Source: UBA8752 sp965657965 (lineage in GTDB: Bacteria; Bacteroidota; Bacteroidia; Flavobacteriales_D; Sanyastnellaceae). Taken from it: 64,000 nucleotides of DNA. Each line of letters opens with the position of its first letter. Position 1 is the stretch's first letter. Shown piece by piece: positions 7,700 to 15,462 of this stretch. The position numbers and the translations under genes are program-made. The notes beneath the pieces are model-generated. The model had not been told where the DNA came from. It saw only the letters and a program-made list of their open reading frames with translations, and searched no databases. The stretch covers positions 1-64,000 of the forward strand of contig CBFHQM010000006.1 of the NCBI GenBank assembly GCA_965657965.1, in the 5' to 3' direction.

Positions 7700-9954
7700 G
7701 CGTTCTGTTGTTTGATGAGATTGAGGGCGGATCCAGACTGGAACCACTCAATTTGCTGGGCATTGTATGTGTGATTGCACACGATGCTGTCCTCGCTGCC
7801 ATCGGCATGCTTCACCGCGATGGTCAAGGGCTTGCCTGGGGCAAAGTCCTTCAGGTCAATCATGTCAAAAGTGTCATCCTCACGGATTACATCGTAATCG
7901 GCTTCGTTGGCGAAAGTCAACCCGAGCATGCCCTGCTTTTTGAGGTTGGTTTCGTGGATGCGGGCAAAGGACTTCACCAAGACCACGCGCACTCCGAGGT
8001 GGCGAGGTTGCATGGCCGCATGCTCACGCGAGCTGCCTTCTCCGTAGTTAGAGTCGCCCACCACCAACGTAGGAACACCAGCCGCCTTGTATGCGCGCGC
8101 TACGGCAGGCACTTCCCCCGTAGAACCGTCCAGTTGGTTGACCACGGCGTTGGTCGCACCCCCAAAGGCGTTGACCGCCCCGGTGAGCGTGTTATTGGAA
8201 ATGTTGTCGAGGTGACCCCGGAAACGCAACCATGGGCCCGCCATCGAAATGTGGTCTGTGGTGCATTTGCCTGCCGCCTTGATCAAAAGGCGCATGCCCG
8301 TCAAGTTGGCTCCATCCCACGGCTTAAACGGCGTGAGCAATTGCAAGCGCTCGCTTTCTCCGTTCACCACCACTTGCACTCCACTGCCATCTTCTGCTGG
8401 AGCGAGGTAGCCCGCATCTTCCACCTCAAAGCCCCGTTCGGGCAATTCATATCCCGTCGGGACAGGCAACTTCATGGGGCCGTTGGCTCCAGGAAGCGTG
8501 TCGGTCATGGGATTGAACGTCAGGTCTCCAGCGAGGGCAATGGCCGTCACCACTTCTGGCGACCCCACAAAGGCGTGGGTGTTGGGGTTCCCGTCTGCAC
8601 GCTTCGCGAAATTCCGGTTGAAACTGTGGACGATGCTGTTCTTTTCCTTCTTTTCGGCACCGCTTCGGGCCCACTGACCAATGCAAGGGCCACAAGCGTT
8701 GGCGAAGACATCCGCCCCCATTTTGTCGAAGGTGTCGAGGACGCCATCGCGCTCCAACGTGTACCGCACAAGCTCTGAACCTGGCGTAATGGTCAGTTTG
8801 CCTTTGCTTTCGACACCGGCTTCAACCGCTGCCTTGGCCAAAGACGCACTGCGCGTAATGTCCTCGTAACTCGAGTTGGTGCAGGACCCGATGAGGCCAA
8901 ATTCAATCGTTGTGGGATATCCCTTCTCAGCACAGAGCTCGGCCATTTTACTTACTGGCGTCGCAATGTCTGGGCTGAACGGCCCGTTCAGGTGAGGCTC
9001 CAACGTGCTCAGGTCAATTTCAATGACTTGGTCGAAGTACTGCTCAGGACTGGCATACACTTCGGCATCTCCTGTCAGGTGCTCCGCAATGCCGTCGGCC
9101 AATTCCGCAACATCCGCACGTCCGGTTGCCCTGAGGTAACGGCCCATACTCTCGTCGTATCCAAACGTGGAGGTTGTGGCGCCAATCTCGGCACCCATGT
9201 TGCAAATGGTGCCCTTTCCAGTGCAGCTCATGGCGTCGGCGCCCTCGCCGAAATACTCCACGATGCACCCCGTGCCTCCTTTCGCGGTCAAAATGCCCGC
9301 TACTTTCAGAATCACATCCTTGGGGCTGGTCCATCCGCTCATTTGACCGGTCAACTTCACGCCAATCAACTTCGGGAATTTGAGCTCCCACGCCATTCCG
9401 GCCATCACGTCCACCGCGTCGGCTCCACCGACACCAATGGCCACCATGCCCAAACCACCGGCGTTCACCGTGTGGCTGTCCGTTCCAATCATCATGCCCC
9501 CTGGGAACGCATAGTTCTCGAGCACCACTTGGTGAATGATTCCAGCCCCCGGCTTCCAGAAGCCAATGCCGTACTTGTCGGACACCGACTCGAGGAAATT
9601 GTAGACCTCGTTGTTGCGGTTGATGGCCTCTTGCAAATCGGTATCGGCTCCCACCTTGGCTTGGATCAAGTGGTCACAGTGCACTGTGGAAGGCACAGCC
9701 GTCTGAGGCTTACCTGCTTGCATAAACTGAAGCAACGCCATTTGTGCCGTGGCATCTTGCATGGCCACGCGATCCGGTGCGAAATCCACGTAATCCTTTC
9801 CGCGATGAAAGGCGCTGGAAGCCTCTCCGTCCCATAAGTGGGTGTAAAGAATCTTCTCTGCGAGGGTCAATGGTTTGCCTGTAACGTTCCGGGCTGCAGC
9901 CACTCGGCTGGGGAAACGGTCATACACGGCGCGGATCATCTCGAGATCAAACAT
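7696..9954 (-). CDS. Aconitate hydratase (mitochondrial type)
   Basis: Converts citrate to isocitrate in the TCA cycle using a [4Fe-4S] cluster. The 752 residues match the mitochondrial-type aconitases of Bacteroidota. The cluster ligands are seen as Cys358 (SCTNSS) and Cys421/Cys424 (ACGPCIG), the same numbers as the mature porcine enzyme. The C-terminal swivel domain contains VVGDSNYGEGSSREHA. The start MFDLEMIRAVYDRF matches the family; longer in-frame starts would run into the divergent permease promoter. It is the first gene of a four-gene minus-strand unit with two barrel proteins and a phosphoesterase. Confidence 0.97.
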   Translation of the reverse strand: MFDLEMIRAVYDRFPSRVAAARNVTGKPLTLAEKILYTHLWDGEASSAFHRGKDYVDFAPDRVAMQDATAQMALLQFMQAGKPQTAVPSTVHCDHLIQAKVGADTDLQEAINRNNEVYNFLESVSDKYGIGFWKPGAGIIHQVVLENYAFPGGMMIGTDSHTVNAGGLGMVAIGVGGADAVDVMAGMAWELKFPKLIGVKLTGQMSGWTSPKDVILKVAGILTAKGGTGCIVEYFGEGADAMSCTGKGTICNMGAEIGATTSTFGYDESMGRYLRATGRADVAELADGIAEHLTGDAEVYASPEQYFDQVIEIDLSTLEPHLNGPFSPDIATPVSKMAELCAEKGYPTTIEFGLIGSCTNSSYEDITRSASLAKAAVEAGVESKGKLTITPGSELVRYTLERDGVLDTFDKMGADVFANACGPCIGQWARSGAEKKEKNSIVHSFNRNFAKRADGNPNTHAFVGSPEVVTAIALAGDLTFNPMTDTLPGANGPMKLPVPTGYELPERGFEVEDAGYLAPAEDGSGVQVVVNGESERLQLLTPFKPWDGANLTGMRLLIKAAGKCTTDHISMAGPWLRFRGHLDNISNNTLTGAVNAFGGATNAVVNQLDGSTGEVPAVARAYKAAGVPTLVVGDSNYGEGSSREHAAMQPRHLGVRVVLVKSFARIHETNLKKQGMLGLTFANEADYDVIREDDTFDMIDLKDFAPGKPLTIAVKHADGSEDSIVCNHTYNAQQIEWFQSGSALNLIKQQNA

Positions 9955-9998
9955 GTCGATAAGGGTTGAAGCGTTGCGGCGGCGAAGATACATGCGCT

Positions 9999-10006
9999 TA
10001 GCTTTG
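9999..10006 (+). promoter_or_regulatory. TAnnTTTG -7 box directly before the permease ATG
   Basis: TAGCTTTG is an exact match to TAnnTTTG, and only four bases (AACC) separate it from the ATG at 10011. Transcription should therefore begin at or next to the start codon, giving a leaderless mRNA. TTG triplets at 9966 and 9974 are possible but distant -33 elements. Confidence 0.5.
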
Positions 10007-10010
10007 AACC

Positions 10011-11249
10011 ATGTCTCGTGCCGTGCTCCTTGAACAAGTTCGATTGGCCCTTCGGTCAATTCGCGCACAATGGCTCCGCACGCTGCTCACAATCACCATC
10101 ATTGGTACGGGGATCATGGCCCTGATGTCCATGATTACCGCCACGGAAGCCTTGCGCTCCAGCCTTATCGAACAGTTTGTCGGACTCGGTGCGGGGACGC
10201 TCCAAATCGATCAAAAGCAAGAACGCGGCGCTTTTGGAGGGCGTCGAATCAGCGATTCAACCCCCATTCGCTTCGACGAGGCCATGGCCCTCAAAAAGCA
10301 AACCTCAGCAAACACGGCTACAGCGGTGTCCGCCAGAGGCACCATGATGGGACGCCTCTCCCGGGAAGGCAAGGAAACCGACCCCAATGTTCTCGTCGTA
10401 GGAGGTGATGAAGGCTTCATCCCCATGAGCGGCTATGATCTGCTCGCCGGCCGAAATTTCACCGCCGAAGAAGTCCGTCGAAACGCACCATTGGTGATTT
10501 TGGGGGGCGATGTCGTGAGCAAACTCTTCTCCCCGGCAGAAAACCCGCTCGATCAAGACGTGCGCATCCGCAACCGCCGGTATCGCATTGTCGGCATTCT
10601 CGAACAGCAAGGGGCCTCTTTTGGGATGTCTCAAGACAACCAAGCCATCCTGCCAGTGGGAGAAATTCGAGCCCGCTACAGTGGCTCGCGCACATCGTAT
10701 AGCGTTCAAATCAAATCCAATGACCCTGAAGGCATAGGGCCCCTCTCGGAGTTTGTTGTCGGCGAAATGCGCGCCATCCGAGGGGATCTTCCCGGCACGC
10801 CCGACAGTTTTCGCATCGCCCGTTCCGATGCCTTGATTGCGCAATTCAACGAAAGCATTGGCTCTGTCACCATCGCTGCGCTCTTTCTCGGCCTCATCAC
10901 CCTGCTGGGCTCTTCCATTGGACTCACCAACATCATGCTGGTTACGGTCACGGAGCGCACGCGTGAGATTGGCCTGCGCAAGGCCCTTGGCGCCTCTTCC
11001 AAAACCATCCAAACCCAGTTCCTTGTCGAAGTGGTCATCATTGGCCTTTTGGGCGGTCTATTTGGTGTGGCCTTGGGGATTGGCGTGGGCAACGTGGTGG
11101 CGCACTACCTCGAAGCCCCCTTTGCACTCCCCTGGGTTTGGATCATCATCTCCTTGGTTTTGAGCGGAATGGTGGGACTCATTAGCGGTTACTACCCTGC
11201 GCGGCGCGCAGCACAGCTCGACCCCATCGAATCCCTGCGTCACGCCTGA
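10011..11249 (+). CDS. MacB/FtsX-family ABC transporter permease
   Basis: Inner-membrane permease of 412 residues. It has an N-terminal membrane segment (about 22-42, after LRTLLTITIIG), a periplasmic MacB_PCD domain (about 45-250) with the GYDLLAGRNFT block, and three C-terminal membrane segments (about 283-305, 335-360 and 370-395). It carries the family signature TERTREIGLRKALGASS and ends YYPARRAAQLDPIESLRHA. Such permeases pair with an ATPase to drive efflux or lipoprotein transport; no ATPase or membrane-fusion gene is next to it. A glycosyltransferase follows after 24 bases. The substrate cannot be told. Confidence 0.92.
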   Translation: MSRAVLLEQVRLALRSIRAQWLRTLLTITIIGTGIMALMSMITATEALRSSLIEQFVGLGAGTLQIDQKQERGAFGGRRISDSTPIRFDEAMALKKQTSANTATAVSARGTMMGRLSREGKETDPNVLVVGGDEGFIPMSGYDLLAGRNFTAEEVRRNAPLVILGGDVVSKLFSPAENPLDQDVRIRNRRYRIVGILEQQGASFGMSQDNQAILPVGEIRARYSGSRTSYSVQIKSNDPEGIGPLSEFVVGEMRAIRGDLPGTPDSFRIARSDALIAQFNESIGSVTIAALFLGLITLLGSSIGLTNIMLVTVTERTREIGLRKALGASSKTIQTQFLVEVVIIGLLGGLFGVALGIGVGNVVAHYLEAPFALPWVWIIISLVLSGMVGLISGYYPARRAAQLDPIESLRHA

Positions 11250-11273
11250 CACAAGCGGTCTATTTTTACGGGC

Positions 11274-12293
11274 ATGCCTCCCCCATCTTCATCCAACGCC
11301 ATTTGGGTCATGCGCAAGCCGCGAAGCTTGGGGAATTTCAGCATTGAAACTTCGTACAAAACCATGCGGGACGCATGGCCAAAGGGTACGACGCAACCCA
11401 AAGTTCATGTGGTCAATCGGTTCACCTCCGGCCTGGTAGACCGATGGAAAATCTGGAAAGAAGTCCGCAGCCTCAAAGGGCCGTTGATCCACATCACAGG
11501 CGACATTCACTTCGCAGCGATTCGAATGCGCCATCGGCCTCTCGTTCTTACGGTGCACGACCTGGGCATGCTCAACGAGGGCAAGCGCATCAAACGCTGG
11601 CTCAAAACACAATTTTGGCTCAATTGGCCACTCAAAGCTTGCGACCACTTGATCGCCGTGTCCGAGGCAACCAAGCGGGACATTGTCCAGCGCACGGGCT
11701 ACCCAGCGGAACGCATTCATGTGATTCCCAGTGTGATTTCCCCCACTTTTCAAGCGAGGAGTTCCGAACCCAACAACCACAAACCCCGCGTACTGCACAT
11801 TGGACTGGCCGACAACAAGAACCTCGAAGGACACGCCCAAGCTTTGGTCGGGCTGGATGTTCACTTGCGCATCATTGGCGCCCCTTCCCAAGCGCAGTTG
11901 AGCCTGCTCAACCATTTGAAATTGGACTTCAGCTGCTCATCCAAATTGACCGAAGCGCAACTGCAAGAAGAATACGCAGCCTCCGACGTGTTGCTGTTTT
12001 GCTCCACCCTCGAAGGCTACGGCATGCCCATTGTCGAGGCCCAAACTGTGGGCGTCCCTGTGATCACAAGCCAGCTGGCTCCGATGAACGACACAGCTGG
12101 CCAAGGGGCGCTGCTGGTGAACCCGCATTCCCCTGCTGAAATTCAGGCCGCTATTCAGAGGGTCCTTTCCGACCCTGATTTGCGCAACACACTGCTCAAA
12201 AAAGGCCGATCCAACGCGAGTCTCAGCAGCGCAAGCCTGTCCGCCAAGCGCCACGCTGAGCTGTACGCTCAAATCCAAAAGGAAAAGGCCTAA
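11274..12293 (+). CDS. Glycosyltransferase, GT4-like (GT-B fold)
   Basis: Transfers a sugar from an activated donor, probably in surface glycan synthesis. The 339-residue protein has a Rossmann-like N-terminal half with VLTVHDLGMLNEG and HLIAVSEATKRDIV, and a C-terminal donor-binding half with the E-x7-E motif EGYGMPIVE and LLVNPHSPAEIQAAI. This layout is typical of GT4 enzymes. No other glycan genes surround it. It lies 24 bases after the permease, and a weak -7 box (TATTTTTA) sits 5 bases before the ATG, so it may have its own start. Donor and acceptor are unknown. Confidence 0.9.
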   Translation: MPPPSSSNAIWVMRKPRSLGNFSIETSYKTMRDAWPKGTTQPKVHVVNRFTSGLVDRWKIWKEVRSLKGPLIHITGDIHFAAIRMRHRPLVLTVHDLGMLNEGKRIKRWLKTQFWLNWPLKACDHLIAVSEATKRDIVQRTGYPAERIHVIPSVISPTFQARSSEPNNHKPRVLHIGLADNKNLEGHAQALVGLDVHLRIIGAPSQAQLSLLNHLKLDFSCSSKLTEAQLQEEYAASDVLLFCSTLEGYGMPIVEAQTVGVPVITSQLAPMNDTAGQGALLVNPHSPAEIQAAIQRVLSDPDLRNTLLKKGRSNASLSSASLSAKRHAELYAQIQKEKA

Positions 12294-12332
12294 TCTCCAC
12301 TTGGTTCCATGCCCCTCTGTGGGCTGACCCGG

Positions 12333-13838
12333 TCAAATGCGGGATTGCAAGAAGCGCTGGATTTCAAACCAACGCTCTGGCTTCAACACAATTTTGCCTT
12401 CGTTGTCGAGCAAGAAGTACGTGGGGGTTTGCGTGATCTTGTAATCGTCCGTGATGGGCGCATCCCAACCTTTCAACTGGCACACATTGGACCAAGGGAT
12501 TTGGTTCTCCGCGATGGCATTGGTCCAAGCGGACTTTTGCTGGTCCACGGACACCCCAACCACCCCAAATCCACGGGGATTGAAGTCGTTGTACATGGGC
12601 ACCAAGTTGGGGATTTCTTGCTCACACTTGTGACACCAACTGGCCCAAAACATGACCAGGGTGAACTTGTTGCTGGACACCACTTCGCCGAGGTCCACCA
12701 TCTTCCCTGATGGATCGGCGATTCTAAACCCAGGAGGCGTATTTCCTACCCGCAAGTTGATGATGCCTTGCGCCCGCTGGCGAATCACGTCGGACAGGTT
12801 AGCGCCACAGTCCTCGTCGAAAATGTAGTTGTCCAAAATGTACTGGCAAATCGTCTCCTTGCCGGTGTTGTAGAAGCCATCCAACATGTTGTAGAGCACG
12901 AACTCCAGCACGAGCGGGTTGTCCTCGCAAGACGCCTTGACCAAGTCGATGCAACTCAAGAAGCCGGAGTCTTTGCCTCCGCTGAACGTGCGCATCATGG
13001 ATTGAATCCGGTCCGGCAATGCCATGGAACGAATCAAGCTGTTGTCGCTTACATCCAGATCACTCAAAAATGTTCCTTTGTCTCCAATAAAGCGGGGCTG
13101 TTTCCAGGTGAGAAACTTCGCCAAATACGTTCCTGGATTCTCACGGATGAATTTGTGCTGAGTTTGTGCCAACTCATCTTCCTTGGCCTTCACCTTGATT
13201 TTGGTGGCCGCCTCTTGACCTCCACCCTGCTTGTACAATTGGCGGATTTGGTTCTTGTTGGCCCCTTCGGCCCCACGATAGGCAAACCACCCTTGGTTTT
13301 CCGCACTCTCAGTCCGGCCGCCGATCATCCGTGCATTCTGGAAATCAATGCTCACCACGGGTTCATCGGGATTCAAGATGATGTCGGCTGTCTTTTTTCC
13401 GGTCTCGAAACCCAGTCCGTAGAAGCCACGTCCTACCTCCACTTTTCCAAAGTCAAATTGACCGTTGGTCAATCGAGCAGAATCCAAAACTGCAATGTTC
13501 CGGCCTTCGGTTTCGAAGAGGTACAACATTCCGTTTCGACCCTGAACGCTGCCAGACAAAGCCACCTTGCCCAGTTTGTCTCCTCGGTTTTGATCGTTGA
13601 TCCCGTTCAAATAATTCGGATTCACCTGACCTCCACCTGACACCTGTTGGGGGGTATCGTTGGATTCAACAATGGGAGCCGCTGCCGTCTGACTGGCCTT
13701 CACATTGGCCGCCAAGGCTGCAGTAGGGTCGACCACAGGGCCGGTTCTTTTTTCGGAAGCTTCGCCAGTGGCACAGGCGGTCAGCAGCAAGCTGAGGCTA
13801 AGAGAAATCAACATGACAAAAGGAATGCGTTGTTGCAT
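12333..13838 (-). CDS. Thioredoxin-fold lipoprotein (DUF4369 plus TlpA/ResA-like domain)
   Basis: A 501-residue lipoprotein with signal and lipobox LTAC (near residue 20). An N-terminal beta-rich DUF4369-like domain (about 65-175: VALSGSVQGRNGMLYLFE and NPDEPVVSIDF) is followed by a helical linker. The C-terminal TlpA/ResA-type thioredoxin fold (about 375-501) has the active site FWASWCHKCEQEIP with Cys402 and Cys405, and the cis-proline TQTPTYFL. It likely reduces disulfides in periplasmic or outer-membrane partners. The ATG at 13838 is preceded by TAATTTTC and three bases, the same arrangement as at the gene starting at 58173. No operon partner is seen. Confidence 0.88.
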   Translation of the reverse strand: MQQRIPFVMLISLSLSLLLTACATGEASEKRTGPVVDPTAALAANVKASQTAAAPIVESNDTPQQVSGGGQVNPNYLNGINDQNRGDKLGKVALSGSVQGRNGMLYLFETEGRNIAVLDSARLTNGQFDFGKVEVGRGFYGLGFETGKKTADIILNPDEPVVSIDFQNARMIGGRTESAENQGWFAYRGAEGANKNQIRQLYKQGGGQEAATKIKVKAKEDELAQTQHKFIRENPGTYLAKFLTWKQPRFIGDKGTFLSDLDVSDNSLIRSMALPDRIQSMMRTFSGGKDSGFLSCIDLVKASCEDNPLVLEFVLYNMLDGFYNTGKETICQYILDNYIFDEDCGANLSDVIRQRAQGIINLRVGNTPPGFRIADPSGKMVDLGEVVSSNKFTLVMFWASWCHKCEQEIPNLVPMYNDFNPRGFGVVGVSVDQQKSAWTNAIAENQIPWSNVCQLKGWDAPITDDYKITQTPTYFLLDNEGKIVLKPERWFEIQRFLQSRI

Positions 13839-13961
13839 GCCGAAAATTAAGCCTTGATTTGAAGAGTTGGTAGAACCCAGCAACGATTCCCCACCTTTCT
13901 AACGTGAATTAACGGCCTGCACGCATGGACCACAGGCATTGGCATCGCGTATCTTGCCCAG

Positions 13962-14543
13962 ATGGACCGCCAGACCGCACTGCTTGTTCTTCAACTTCCG
14001 GATACCCCAACGGCAGAGGAAACGCATGACGCTTTTGAAAAGCATGTATTCGATTTGCGGGATTTCTTGTTCCGCCAAACCATCATTCCGCAGGTCTTTA
14101 GGGCCAAGGTCAATCGCCTATTGACCGCATCCGAAGTCGGCGAAACCTTGGGGACAGAATTGACCCCTTCGACCATCACAATCCCCGATTTGCTCACTTT
14201 GGAGGGCACTGCAGATCAAATGGTTCGCATCCACGCGGACAATGTTGGGCGCCTTCGGTCGGCCATGGCCACCACCCTCAACCCCTCCTGTCTGTCCCGA
14301 CTGGGTGAATGCCTGGTTCGCCTTCAGCAACAGTATCTCCAGCACATGGCCGAATGGGCAAGCCAAAGGATGTTGGACACTGCAAAAACAGTCCCGATGC
14401 GAGAAGAGTGGTCTCCTGCTTCGTTCGCTGCTGCCCTCGAAGCAGAGCGCAAAGGGGAAACCCTGGACCAAGCCACGGCGTCACGGCTGGCGACCGAGCT
14501 GCTTAGAATGCGCACCCTCACGCGCGATGCCCTTCCCGTTTAA
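13962..14543 (+). CDS. Hypothetical protein, alpha-helical
   Basis: 193 residues with no signal peptide or membrane segment. It appears almost entirely helical. The N-terminus (PTAEETHDAFEKHVFDLRDF followed by FLFRQ) faintly resembles J-domain-like or small chaperone-adaptor helices, but no HPD motif is present. The stop overlaps the stop of the convergent ppx gene by a few bases. I do not recognise a family; a cytoplasmic structural or adaptor role is only a guess. Confidence 0.7.
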   Translation: MDRQTALLVLQLPDTPTAEETHDAFEKHVFDLRDFLFRQTIIPQVFRAKVNRLLTASEVGETLGTELTPSTITIPDLLTLEGTADQMVRIHADNVGRLRSAMATTLNPSCLSRLGECLVRLQQQYLQHMAEWASQRMLDTAKTVPMREEWSPASFAAALEAERKGETLDQATASRLATELLRMRTLTRDALPV

Positions 14544-15460
14544 CCGGCACCTGCCCCTTCGTTTCCTTCACCTTTTGCTGCATCTCGAGATTGATGCAAT
14601 TGCAGAATCATGCCGTCTCCCAAACCGACTTTGGGCACCACGAGTGCCGGTGAGTCGGTCATGGCCATGACCCGGAGATAAATGGCCCCCGCAGGAACAA
14701 TCACATCGGCGCGATCGGGCTTCAGTCCAAATTGATCCATGCGCTCGATGTAGGTGAGGCGCTCCAACTGCCCGTGCAAATCCGCCAGTTTCTGGAAAGG
14801 CATGGGCGTCCGCGACGACGTGTTGGACAGCTTTTGTAACTGATTGATGTTGCCCCCTGTGGCAATGACCATGGGACGAGAGACGCCATATTCTTGGAGC
14901 AATGCTTGGGTCCACTTGTGCATGGTTGGCCAAACCTCCGGGTCGACTTTGTCTTGAATCAACCGAACCGAACCCACCTTAAAACTTCGTCCAGCCATCC
15001 GCTCTCCCCTTCGAATCAACGTGAGCTCGGTCGAACCTCCCCCCACATCCACGTAGAGGTAATCTTGGTCTCTGTCCAACAGACTGATCGAAAAGTTCAA
15101 GAAGATCAAGTCCGCCTCTTCTTCTCCCCCAATCACTTCAATGTTCACATTGGCCTCCTCGCTGATCCGGGCCACCACCTCCTTCCCATTCGCTGCTTCA
15201 CGCATGGCACTGGTGGCACAAGCCCGCCAAGCGTCCACCCGCATCGTCTTGATCAAAAGGCGAAAGGCCTTCATTGCTGTCACCAACTGCCTGCTTTTGT
15301 CCTTGCCGATTTTACCCGACTTGAACACGTCCTCGCCCAACCGAATGGGCAACCGGGTGTAGGCCACTTTGTCGGAGTGCACTCCTTCTGCATCCACCCG
15401 AATTTCCTTGATCAACAAGCGAACGGCATTCGACCCGATGTCAATGGCTGCGTACCTCAT
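14540..15460 (-). CDS. ppx: Exopolyphosphatase, Ppx/GppA family
   Basis: Hydrolyses terminal phosphates of polyphosphate or pppGpp. The 306 residues have the sugar-kinase/HSP70-like fold: phosphate-1 loop AIDIGSNAVRLLI (6-18), RLGEDVF, the catalytic Glu region ATSAMREAANG, VIGGEEEA, the phosphate-2 loop YVDVGGGSTEL, and VIATGGNINQL. The ATG at 15460 lies two bases after the ppk1 stop; a TTG at 15466 would overlap ppk1. The ppk1-ppx unit couples polyphosphate synthesis and breakdown. The length is that of short Bacteroidota Ppx proteins without a C-terminal HD domain. Confidence 0.94.
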   Translation of the reverse strand: MRYAAIDIGSNAVRLLIKEIRVDAEGVHSDKVAYTRLPIRLGEDVFKSGKIGKDKSRQLVTAMKAFRLLIKTMRVDAWRACATSAMREAANGKEVVARISEEANVNIEVIGGEEEADLIFLNFSISLLDRDQDYLYVDVGGGSTELTLIRRGERMAGRSFKVGSVRLIQDKVDPEVWPTMHKWTQALLQEYGVSRPMVIATGGNINQLQKLSNTSSRTPMPFQKLADLHGQLERLTYIERMDQFGLKPDRADVIVPAGAIYLRVMAMTDSPALVVPKVGLGDGMILQLHQSRDAAKGEGNEGAGAG

Positions 15461-15462
15461 CT

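Noticed and set aside
7684..8778. Long open frame on the plus strand within aconitase
   Set aside because: The aconitase cluster cysteines and full-length family match are on the minus strand; the plus frame is a shadow of GC-rich third positions.
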